Positions 57,566-64,000 of a stretch of DNA of 64,000 nucleotides are shown one piece after another. The notes beneath the pieces are model-generated. The model had not been told where the DNA came from and searched no databases. It was given only the letters and a program-made list of their open reading frames with translations. Both the position numbers and the translations under genes were made by a program. This DNA is from Lachnospiraceae bacterium (GTDB lineage Bacteria; Bacillota_A; Clostridia; Lachnospirales; Lachnospiraceae): positions 27,537 to 91,536 of the forward strand of contig JAFRMI010000031.1 in assembly GCA_017430765.1 (NCBI GenBank), in the 5' to 3' direction. Numbering within the stretch: the stretch's first letter is position 1; every line of letters starts with the position of its first letter.

Positions 57566-57568
57566 GAT

Positions 57569-58306
57569 ATGCTTAGATGGATGCGCGGAGTGATAGGGGT
57601 GATCATAATGACAATGCTGACGGGAAATACAGCGGGGTGCGGCGCGATCGGTCCGGAAGCCAGGATGGAGGAAGCGCAGGAGGCGCTCGGGGCGAAGTAC
57701 GGCGGGGAGTTTGTCGTGACGGAGTATCTGGGTCAGGAGTCTTTTGAGAAGTATTACACAGTGACAGCTTATGCCGCGGAGCACCCGGAACTGCTTTTTG
57801 AGGCTTCGGTGAACACGGAGGGGGAAAACGCGGGGAAATATGTCAGCGACACCTATGTGTCGCGGCGTGTATGCGCGAAGCTTGCGGAAGCAGTCAGTGT
57901 GAATCTGAGCGGCCTTAAGGGAATCTATGCGGTGTATGCGGAGGAACTGAATCCTTACGCAAGGGGGACCGATCCGGAGATATCCGTGCAGGACTATCTC
58001 GCCGGGGAGACGGGAGTCAGTTTTACGATTTACCTCAACTATGTGCCGGGGGAGACGACACCGGAGGAAGTGGGCCGGGAAGTGGCGCATTTTTCGGAAG
58101 GAACCGGGATCGACAGGGGAAAACTGGCTCTATTTATCATGGATGAGAACACGCTGGGAGAAGCCGGGGAGTACAGGGAGACACACGCGGTGCTTTCTGA
58201 TGGCTATCAGCAGATCGTGGATGCTTCCTATGCGGGCACGGTCACCTTCAGGGACGGGAATGTGGACAGTTCGGAAGTGGAAGGGCTTCTTAAGGGGCGA
58301 TTTTAA
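57569..58306 (+). CDS. Predicted lipoprotein, candidate immunity protein
   Basis: A 245-residue protein with a basic start (MLRWMRG), hydrophobic segment (about 8-20) and a lipobox-like NTAGC (Cys24; Thr at -3 is unusual). It should be anchored on the outer face of the membrane. The rest is mixed alpha/beta with no family recognised (an internal Cys occurs in SRRVCAKL). It starts three bases after a WXG-like gene and precedes the lipase by 134 bp. In Staphylococcus aureus the type VII lipase TslA is neutralised by the lipoprotein TilA; by analogy this gene could protect the producer. No clear ribosome site before ATG 57569. Confidence 0.55.
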   Translation: MLRWMRGVIGVIIMTMLTGNTAGCGAIGPEARMEEAQEALGAKYGGEFVVTEYLGQESFEKYYTVTAYAAEHPELLFEASVNTEGENAGKYVSDTYVSRRVCAKLAEAVSVNLSGLKGIYAVYAEELNPYARGTDPEISVQDYLAGETGVSFTIYLNYVPGETTPEEVGREVAHFSEGTGIDRGKLALFIMDENTLGEAGEYRETHAVLSDGYQQIVDASYAGTVTFRDGNVDSSEVEGLLKGRF

Positions 58307-58440
58307 GCGAAATGCCGGTGCAGTCCCGGCACCGGGAAAGAATACCGATGACCGCTGAGAGCAGGCCCTGAAGATACTGGGTGAACAGGTACGAGGAAGA
58401 GCGGCCGGAACATCTTACGGAGGAAGCAGAGGGGGCAGGT

Positions 58441-59877
58441 ATGGGAAGCAGGAATTATTCGGACGCGGAACTGCTGATCGCGTCACAGATCGCCTATCTT
58501 AACCGGAACGGAAACAACCGCTACGGCGGGTATACCACAGAGGAACTTCTCGATTCGATTCTTGAGAGGTACGGGACATATGATACGGTGAATGAGACAT
58601 ATACGTATCGCGGGGATCCGCGGGACACCCGCATGAAGGCGCAGTTCGACACAGCCTGTTATGTGCGGGAGAAGATCAGGGAATTTCATCTGGAGAACGC
58701 TTACGGGTGGAGAATCGTCGATGTGATGGACAGAAGCGACGGTATGGGCAGCGGGTTTTACGGCTGTCTCATCGATACGAACGACGGCAATGCGATTATC
58801 GGCTTCCGCGGAAGTGAGAGCTATGACGGGATTCAGGGATTTAAGGACTGGGGAGCTGCTGATTTCATGATGCTGAACACATCTCTCACACTTCAGCAAA
58901 GAGATGCGGAGGAATATATGCGCATCCTGTATGAGCGGTACGGCGACCGCTACAGGGAATACGCTGCGACCGGTCATTCCCTGGGAGGCAATCTGGCGAT
59001 GCACGCCGTGATTACGGCTCCGGAGGGGATGCGTGAGCGGATTGACCAGGCGGTTTCGTTCGACGGTCCCGGATTTACGAATGAGTATCTGGCGCTTCAC
59101 GGCTGGGACATAAAAAAGGCGGAGGGGAAACTTATACACATCGAGTGGAGCTGGGTGGGCGGACTCCTCACGCAGCCCGGCGGAACGGACAATATCGTGG
59201 CGGAGGGGCAGGACGATCCGGATGCGGAGGGGACGATGTTCGGCTTTCTTCCGAAAAAGTCTCTGTGGAGGCATGATACGAGAAACCTGCATTTTGATGA
59301 AGACGGAAACGTCAGAGAAGGAAGACGGGACACGTTTTCCGAAGTGATGCGGAAGATCTCGCGGGCCATTGATTTCAAGGGACCGGCCGCTTTCCTTATG
59401 CTGGCTTCATTTACACAGTTTCTTCCGGTCGTACCGCAGCTTCTTTCAGTTGTGGCAGTCATCGAATTTGCCCTGCAGGCGGGGACCGCCTTCTGGGCCG
59501 TTCTGGACAAGGTCCGGAGACTGGCGGAGGACTTCAGGGACGCCTGGAAGTCGGCGGTCGATTCGATCAGGGAGAAGTTTTACAGCAGCACCGTGAGCGG
59601 TACGTTCAGGGTGCGGACGGACAGTCTCACCTCCGCAGCTTCTGAACTGGACAGCGCGGAGCGGGAGATCCGCGGCATTGCAGAAGAAATCGGACGTGTC
59701 GCGCGCAGCATCCGGTACGCATCGATCGCGGCCGGGTACTTTCATTCAAAATTCTGCATCATACAGCAGGAAGCGTATTATGACGCGCTCAGTATCGGGA
59801 GGTTTGAGCGGGCAGCTGTCAGCTATGCGGGGCTGTATGAGAAGGGCGACCGGGAAGCAGCGGGGTATTTTGCCTGA
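58441..59877 (+). CDS. Lipase-like effector: DUF2974 alpha/beta hydrolase with C-terminal WXG-like domain
   Basis: A 478-residue protein. The N-terminal hydrolase (about 5-310, Mbeg1/DUF2974-like) has the nucleophile elbow GHSLGG with Ser180; FRGSES at 122-127 precedes it. A hydrophobic middle (about 315-355, LMLASFTQFLPVVPQ) could insert in membranes. The C-terminal 90 residues (FRVRTDSLTSAASELDSAEREI onward) read as a WXG100/LXG-like helical hairpin and end in YEKGD (Tyr466, Asp470), a YxxxD signal. This catalytic-first, targeting-last order is that of the type VII lipase TslA. ATG 58441 follows AGAGGGGG; GTG 58381 is an alternative start with no ribosome site. Closest relatives in function are inferred, not searched. 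Confidence 0.72.
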   Translation: MGSRNYSDAELLIASQIAYLNRNGNNRYGGYTTEELLDSILERYGTYDTVNETYTYRGDPRDTRMKAQFDTACYVREKIREFHLENAYGWRIVDVMDRSDGMGSGFYGCLIDTNDGNAIIGFRGSESYDGIQGFKDWGAADFMMLNTSLTLQQRDAEEYMRILYERYGDRYREYAATGHSLGGNLAMHAVITAPEGMRERIDQAVSFDGPGFTNEYLALHGWDIKKAEGKLIHIEWSWVGGLLTQPGGTDNIVAEGQDDPDAEGTMFGFLPKKSLWRHDTRNLHFDEDGNVREGRRDTFSEVMRKISRAIDFKGPAAFLMLASFTQFLPVVPQLLSVVAVIEFALQAGTAFWAVLDKVRRLAEDFRDAWKSAVDSIREKFYSSTVSGTFRVRTDSLTSAASELDSAEREIRGIAEEIGRVARSIRYASIAAGYFHSKFCIIQQEAYYDALSIGRFERAAVSYAGLYEKGDREAAGYFA

Positions 59878-59955
59878 TTTTCCGAGGCACGGGGTTCTTG
59901 AGACAGCCAGGCGGCACTTGCCGCTTCCTGTTATACTTTTACTGTTCTTTTTTCC

Positions 59956-59988
59956 ACAGAGCGGGGCACGTTGTGCCCCGTGCTCTGT
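59956..59988. other. Bulged hairpin between effector and rpsL
   Basis: ACAGAGC (59956-59962) pairs with GCTCTGT (59982-59988), and GGGGCAC (59963-59969) with GTGCCCC (59973-59979), with a GT bulge. No T tract follows on the + strand, so it is a weak terminator candidate. The rest of the 59878-60221 gap holds only the rpsL promoter and a leader hairpin. Confidence 0.6.
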
Positions 59989-60093
59989 TAGAGGAGATCC
60001 GGTATTTGTTAACCGGAAGCTGCATCTTAGCGGCCCGGATACAGGGGAATGTTCACCCGGTCCGAAAACTCTCGCAGACAGCAGAAAAAATAC

Positions 60094-60157
60094 TTGACGA
60101 AACCGGATGAAGACAGTAAAATATATGGGCGTGCGTAAAACGCATGCGTGTTTTTTT
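60094..60157 (+). promoter_or_regulatory. rpsL (str operon) promoter and leader hairpin
   Basis: TTGACG (60094-60099), 17-bp spacer, TAAAAT (60117-60122). A hairpin GCGTGCGT/ACGCATGC (60129-60136, 60140-60147) begins near +1 and is followed three bases later by seven T, so it could attenuate rpsL transcription. It lies about 60-90 bases upstream of the rpsL start. Confidence 0.65.
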
Positions 60158-60221
60158 ATTGCGTTTAAACAGCCGGACTGCCGCAGTTATGCGGACAACG
60201 ACAAGGAGGAAAAACAAAGGA

Positions 60222-60635
60222 ATGCCTACATTTAATCAGTTAGTCAGAAAAGGAAGACAGACTTCTGTGAAGAAATCCAAGGCTCCGGCTCTTCAGAGCT
60301 CATTCAACTCCCTGAAGAACCGTCAGGTCAAGGCAAGTTCTCCGCAGAAGCGCGGTGTGTGCACCGCTGTCAAGACGGCTACACCGAAGAAGCCGAATTC
60401 CGCGCTCCGTAAGATCGCCAGAGTTCGTCTCAGCAACGGCGTCGAAGTGACATCCTATATTCCGGGTGAAGGCCACAACCTGCAGGAGCACAGCGTCGTG
60501 ATGATCCGCGGCGGCCGTGTCAAGGACCTTCCGGGTACCAGATATCACATCATCCGCGGCACGCTCGATACAGCAGGCGTCGCGAACCGTCGTCAGGCCC
60601 GTTCCAAGTACGGCGCCAAGAGACCGAAGAAGTAA
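60222..60635 (+). CDS. rpsL: 30S ribosomal protein S12
   Basis: A 137-residue S12 with the decoding-centre segments [11 protein letters not shown] and [13 protein letters not shown]; Lys43- and Lys88-equivalent streptomycin positions look wild type ([14 protein letters not shown]). ATG 60222 is the family start [12 protein letters not shown]; the frame opens upstream at 60144. AAGGAGG lies 11 bases before it. First gene of the str operon. Confidence 0.97.
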   Translation: MPTFNQLVRKGRQTSVKKSKAPALQSSFNSLKNRQVKASSPQKRGVCTAVKTATPKKPNSALRKIARVRLSNGVEVTSYIPGEGHNLQEHSVVMIRGGRVKDLPGTRYHIIRGTLDTAGVANRRQARSKYGAKRPKK

Positions 60636-60808
60636 GAACCAGAACACTTCAAGTCTCAATCTTGAATTGAAAACATCACAGAAATATTTGTACGGCATTT
60701 CACGGATCCTTTTCGGCTGTTTGGGACAGATGAATATGCGTCGTGCGAACACATGAAAGCAATGTGAGTACCTGTGATAAAATCATTATGATTTAGGAGG
60801 GAAGTAAC

Positions 60809-61279
60809 GTGCCACGTAAAGGACATACTCAGAAAAGAGAAGTCTTACCGGATCCCATGTACAACAGCAAGCTTGTCACGAAGCTGATTAACCAGATCAT
60901 GCTCGACGGCAAGAAGGGTGTGGCCCAGAAGATTGTATATGGCGCATTCGCTAAGGTAGAAGACAAGACCGGGAAACCGGCAGTGGAAGCATTCGAGGAG
61001 GCGATGAACAACATCATGCCGGTCCTCGAGGTCAAGGCGAGACGAATCGGCGGTGCGACCTATCAGGTCCCGGTCGAAGTCCGTCCCGACAGAAGACAGG
61101 CCCTGGCTCTTCGCTGGCTCACCAATTTCTCCAGAAACCGCGGAGAAAAGAAGATGCAGGACCGTCTCGCCAATGAGATTATCGATGCCGTGAACAACAC
61201 GGGCGCATCGGTGAAGAGAAAAGAAGAGATGCACAGAATGGCAGAGGCGAACAAGGCATTCAGCCACTATCGCTTCTGA
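60809..61279 (+). CDS. rpsG: 30S ribosomal protein S7
   Basis: A 156-residue S7, GTG start after AGGAGG. Conserved [16 protein letters not shown] beginning and the [16 protein letters not shown] stretch are intact. It nucleates assembly of the 30S head. Confidence 0.97.
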   Translation: MPRKGHTQKREVLPDPMYNSKLVTKLINQIMLDGKKGVAQKIVYGAFAKVEDKTGKPAVEAFEEAMNNIMPVLEVKARRIGGATYQVPVEVRPDRRQALALRWLTNFSRNRGEKKMQDRLANEIIDAVNNTGASVKRKEEMHRMAEANKAFSHYRF

Positions 61280-61303
61280 TGAATCGAATGGGAAGGAAAC
61301 AAG

Positions 61304-63424
61304 ATGGCAGCGACCGGAAGAGAATATCCTCTTGAGAGGACTAGAAATATCGGTATCATGGCTCATATTGATGCCGGTAAGACGACACTGACGGAGCGTA
61401 TTCTTTACTATACCGGGGTCAACTACAAGATCGGCGACACACATGACGGAACCGCGACCATGGACTGGATGGAACAGGAGCAGGAGCGCGGAATTACCAT
61501 TACGTCAGCTGCGACGACCTGCCACTGGACGCTTGAGAAGGAGACGAAGCCGCTCCCGGATGCGCTGGAGCATCGTATCAACATTATCGATACACCGGGA
61601 CATGTCGACTTTACGGTCGAAGTAGAGCGCTCTCTCCGCGTTCTGGACGGCGCCGTCGGCGTTTTCGCCGCCAAGGGCGGTGTCGAGCCGCAGTCCGAGA
61701 ATGTCTGGCGTCAGGCGGATAAGTACAATGTTCCGCGAATGGCATTTGTCAATAAGATGGATGTCATGGGAGCCGACTTTTACGGATGCGTGCAGCAGAT
61801 CATTGACCGCCTGGGCAAGAATCCTGTCTGCATTCAGATTCCGATCGGCAAGGAGGATGAATTCAGGGGAATCATCGATCTTTTTGAGATGCAGTCCTAT
61901 ATCTACAATGATGAGAAGGGCGACGACATCTCAGTCGGCCCGGTTCCGGAAGAGATGAAGGAACAGGCGGAGGAATGGCGCTCGAAACTTGTTGAACAGC
62001 TCTGTGACCTCGATGAGGATCTGATGCTTCAGTATCTGGAGGGAGAAGAACCTTCCGTTGAGGATATGAAGGCAGTGCTCCGTAAGGGATGCTGTGAGGG
62101 CACCGCAATTCCGGTGACCTGCGGCACAGCTTACAGAAACAAGGGAATCCAGAAGATGCTCGATGCGGTGCTTGAGTATATGCCGAGCCCGCTCGATGTG
62201 CCTGCGATCACGGGAATGACGCCGGATGGAGATGAAGCGGAGAGAACGTCGTCCGATGAGGGGCCGTTTGCGGCTCTCGCATTTAAGATCATGACGGATC
62301 CGTATGTCGGCAAGCTCGCTTACTTCCGCGTGTATTCAGGAACTTTGAATTCCGGATCGTATGTGTATAATTCATCGAAGCAGAAGAAGGAACGCGTAGC
62401 CCGTATTCTTCAGATGCACGCGAATAAGCGGATGGAACTGGATAAGGTTTATTCCGGTGATATCGCCGCGGCAATCGGCCTTAAATTCACGGGAACCGGC
62501 GACACGCTCTGTGACGAGTCGAATCCGATTATCCTTGAGTCCATGGAGTTCCCCGAACCGGTTATTGAGCTCGCGATCGAGCCCAAGACGAAGGCGGGAC
62601 AGGAGAAACTGGGAACCGCCCTGTCGAAACTGGCGGAAGAAGATCCGACGTTCAAGCAGCATACCAATGCGGAGACGGGACAGACCATTATCGCCGGCAT
62701 GGGTGAGCTCCACCTCGAGATTATTGTGGACCGGCTTCTCCGTGAATTCCATGTGGAGGCGAACGTCGGCGCACCGCAGGTTGCATATAAGGAAACCTTC
62801 GGAAGAGAAGTAAACCAGGAGTTCAAGTACGCCAAGCAGTCCGGCGGCCACGGACAGTACGGTCACTGCAAGGTGATCTTCACGCCCGTAGACCCGAACG
62901 GTGAGAATCTCTACTCGTTTGAGAGCACGGTTGTCGGCGGTGCGATTCCGAAGGAATTTATCCCGGCGATCGATGATGGTATACGGGACGCGATGAAGGC
63001 CGGCACCATCGGCGGATATCCGGTTGTAGGCATCCACGCGAACGTCTATGACGGCACTTACCACGAGGTCGACTCCTCGGAGATGGCCTTCCATGTCGCC
63101 GGAGCGATGTGCTTCAAAGAGGCGATGAAGAAGGCGGATCCGGTTCTTCTTGAGCCGATCATGAAAGTGGAGATCACGACGCCGGAAGAGTACATGGGGG
63201 ATGTCATCGGAGATGTCAACTCCAGAAGAGGCCGGATCGAAGGGATGGAGGACATCGGCGGAGGAAAGCAGATCAACGGATTTGTACCGCTCTCCGAGAT
63301 GTTCGGATACGCGACCGATCTTCGCTCGAGGACGCAGGGACGCGGAAATTATTCCATGTTCTTTGAACGCTACGAGCCGGTACCGAAGAATATCGCGAGC
63401 AAGATACTCAATGTGAAGGACTGA
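61304..63424 (+). CDS. fusA: Elongation factor G
   Basis: A 706-residue EF-G that drives translocation. GTPase motifs: AHIDAGKTT (G1), RGITITSAA (G2), DTPGHVDF (G3), NKMD (G4). Domains II-V follow at normal length, with the domain IV loop GGHGQYGH present. It lies 24 bp after rpsG. Confidence 0.97.
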   Translation: MAATGREYPLERTRNIGIMAHIDAGKTTLTERILYYTGVNYKIGDTHDGTATMDWMEQEQERGITITSAATTCHWTLEKETKPLPDALEHRINIIDTPGHVDFTVEVERSLRVLDGAVGVFAAKGGVEPQSENVWRQADKYNVPRMAFVNKMDVMGADFYGCVQQIIDRLGKNPVCIQIPIGKEDEFRGIIDLFEMQSYIYNDEKGDDISVGPVPEEMKEQAEEWRSKLVEQLCDLDEDLMLQYLEGEEPSVEDMKAVLRKGCCEGTAIPVTCGTAYRNKGIQKMLDAVLEYMPSPLDVPAITGMTPDGDEAERTSSDEGPFAALAFKIMTDPYVGKLAYFRVYSGTLNSGSYVYNSSKQKKERVARILQMHANKRMELDKVYSGDIAAAIGLKFTGTGDTLCDESNPIILESMEFPEPVIELAIEPKTKAGQEKLGTALSKLAEEDPTFKQHTNAETGQTIIAGMGELHLEIIVDRLLREFHVEANVGAPQVAYKETFGREVNQEFKYAKQSGGHGQYGHCKVIFTPVDPNGENLYSFESTVVGGAIPKEFIPAIDDGIRDAMKAGTIGGYPVVGIHANVYDGTYHEVDSSEMAFHVAGAMCFKEAMKKADPVLLEPIMKVEITTPEEYMGDVIGDVNSRRGRIEGMEDIGGGKQINGFVPLSEMFGYATDLRSRTQGRGNYSMFFERYEPVPKNIASKILNVKD

Positions 63425-63488
63425 CGGAACCGTCAGACAGCAAGACAGCTTAAGATACAGCTGTCCATGCCACAATAGCAATAAAAGC

Positions 63489-63517
63489 TTGCAAATACAG
63501 GATGTTTGAAATATAAT
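63489..63517 (+). promoter_or_regulatory. Separate promoter for tuf
   Basis: TTGCAA (63489-63494), 17-bp spacer, TATAAT (63512-63517). It gives tuf its own start in addition to readthrough from fusA. Confidence 0.7.
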
Positions 63518-63588
63518 ATCCCTTAGCTGTTTTGCAACACAGGCAATGATATGCCCGAATGGGGTACATTTAAGGAGGAAATACAAAA

Positions 63589-64000
63589 ATGGGAAAGCAG
63601 AAGTTCGAGAGAACAAAACCGCACGTTAATATCGGCACCATCGGCCATGTCGACCACGGCAAGACAACTCTGACCGCAGCAATCACCCTGGTTCTTGCGA
63701 AGAGAGTTCCGTGCCCGGGCAACGTCCTCGTCGAGTTCGGCAACATCGACAAGGCTCCGGAAGAGAGAGAGCGTGGAATCACCATCAACACAGCTCACGT
63801 AGAGTATGAGACCGAGAACAGACACTATGCTCACGTTGACTGCCCAGGCCACGCTGACTATGTCAAGAACATGATCACTGGTGCTGCACAGATGGACGGT
63901 GCTATTCTTGTAGTTGCTGCTACAGATGGTGTTATGGCTCAGACTAAGGAGCACATCCTTCTTTCACGTCAGGTAGGTGTACCTAAGATCGTAGTATTCC
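63589..64000 (+). CDS. tuf: Elongation factor Tu, 3'-truncated
   Basis: The first 137 residues of EF-Tu, cut by the window end. G1 GHVDHGKT, effector-loop [14 protein letters not shown] and G3 DCPGHADY are present; the next motif lies beyond the edge. The segment after helix 1 reads [21 protein letters not shown], two residues longer than the usual [19 protein letters not shown], and from about 63840 the codons shift towards GCT, GTA, GTT, ACT and CCT, unlike fusA. AAGGAGG precedes ATG 63589. Confidence 0.95.
   Translation, partial: MGKQKFERTKPHVNIGTIGHVDHGKTTLTAAITLVLAKRVPCPGNVLVEFGNIDKAPEERERGITINTAHVEYETENRHYAHVDCPGHADYVKNMITGAAQMDGAILVVAATDGVMAQTKEHILLSRQVGVPKIVVF

Noticed and set aside
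59956..59988. Intrinsic terminator after the lipase gene
   Set aside because: The stem is good but there is no T tract after it on either strand; listed only as a hairpin.

Overview
The window reads as chromosomal DNA of a Gram-positive Clostridia, most like a moderately GC-rich Lachnospiraceae. Reasons: the ribosomal protein and RNA polymerase sequences, class III fructose-1,6-bisphosphatase, a DUF5685 + J-domain + HAD cluster, XdhC-type accessory genes, and strong TTGACA/TATAAT-type promoters with AGGAGG ribosome sites. Every gene I can support lies on the + strand. No tRNA, rRNA, CRISPR array, integrase or intact transposase was seen.

Region 1 (1-16805) holds metabolic and transport genes: a 5'-truncated FAD-dependent oxidoreductase, fbp, an alanyl-tRNA editing protein, xdhC, a molybdopterin-binding protein broken by a one-base insertion, mntP, a heterodimeric ABC exporter pair, a HAAS-type membrane protein, mtnA, deoD, and the DUF5685/J-domain/HAD operon. 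A dense cluster of palindromes (11842-12047) sits in front of mtnA. Region 2 (16894-29879) opens with an acidic lipoprotein, then the classical string rpmG-secE-nusG-rplK-rplA-(L10 leader)-rplJ-rplL-rpoB-rpoC. Region 4 (60094-64000) is rpsL-rpsG-fusA-tuf, with tuf cut by the window end.

In most bacteria rpoBC runs directly into rpsL-rpsG-fusA-tuf. Here about 30 kb of accessory DNA (region 3, 30160-59877) separates them. It encodes a type VII secretion-like system: an EssC/FtsK ATPase with N-terminal FHA domains, a YukD/EsaB-like ubiquitin-fold protein, an array of WXG100-like small proteins (four with C-terminal YxxxE), and a lipase with the catalytic domain first and a WXG-like domain last, next to a predicted lipoprotein. 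Wired into it are two membrane Ser/Thr kinases, a PP2C phosphatase, three further FHA proteins (one fused to a membrane-anchored trypsin-like protease), a LytTR regulator, a TPR/carboxypeptidase-regulatory-like membrane protein and a 2195-residue surface protein with InlB-type and Ig-like repeats. No EsaA, EssA or EssB homologue was recognised.

A working picture, mostly inference: the kinases, phosphatase and FHA proteins form a phosphothreonine switch at the membrane that controls the EssC motor; WXG proteins and the lipase are cargo; the lipoprotein protects the producer; the protease and giant surface protein act outside. A 26-bp palindrome over the promoter at 30468-30496 is a candidate master operator.
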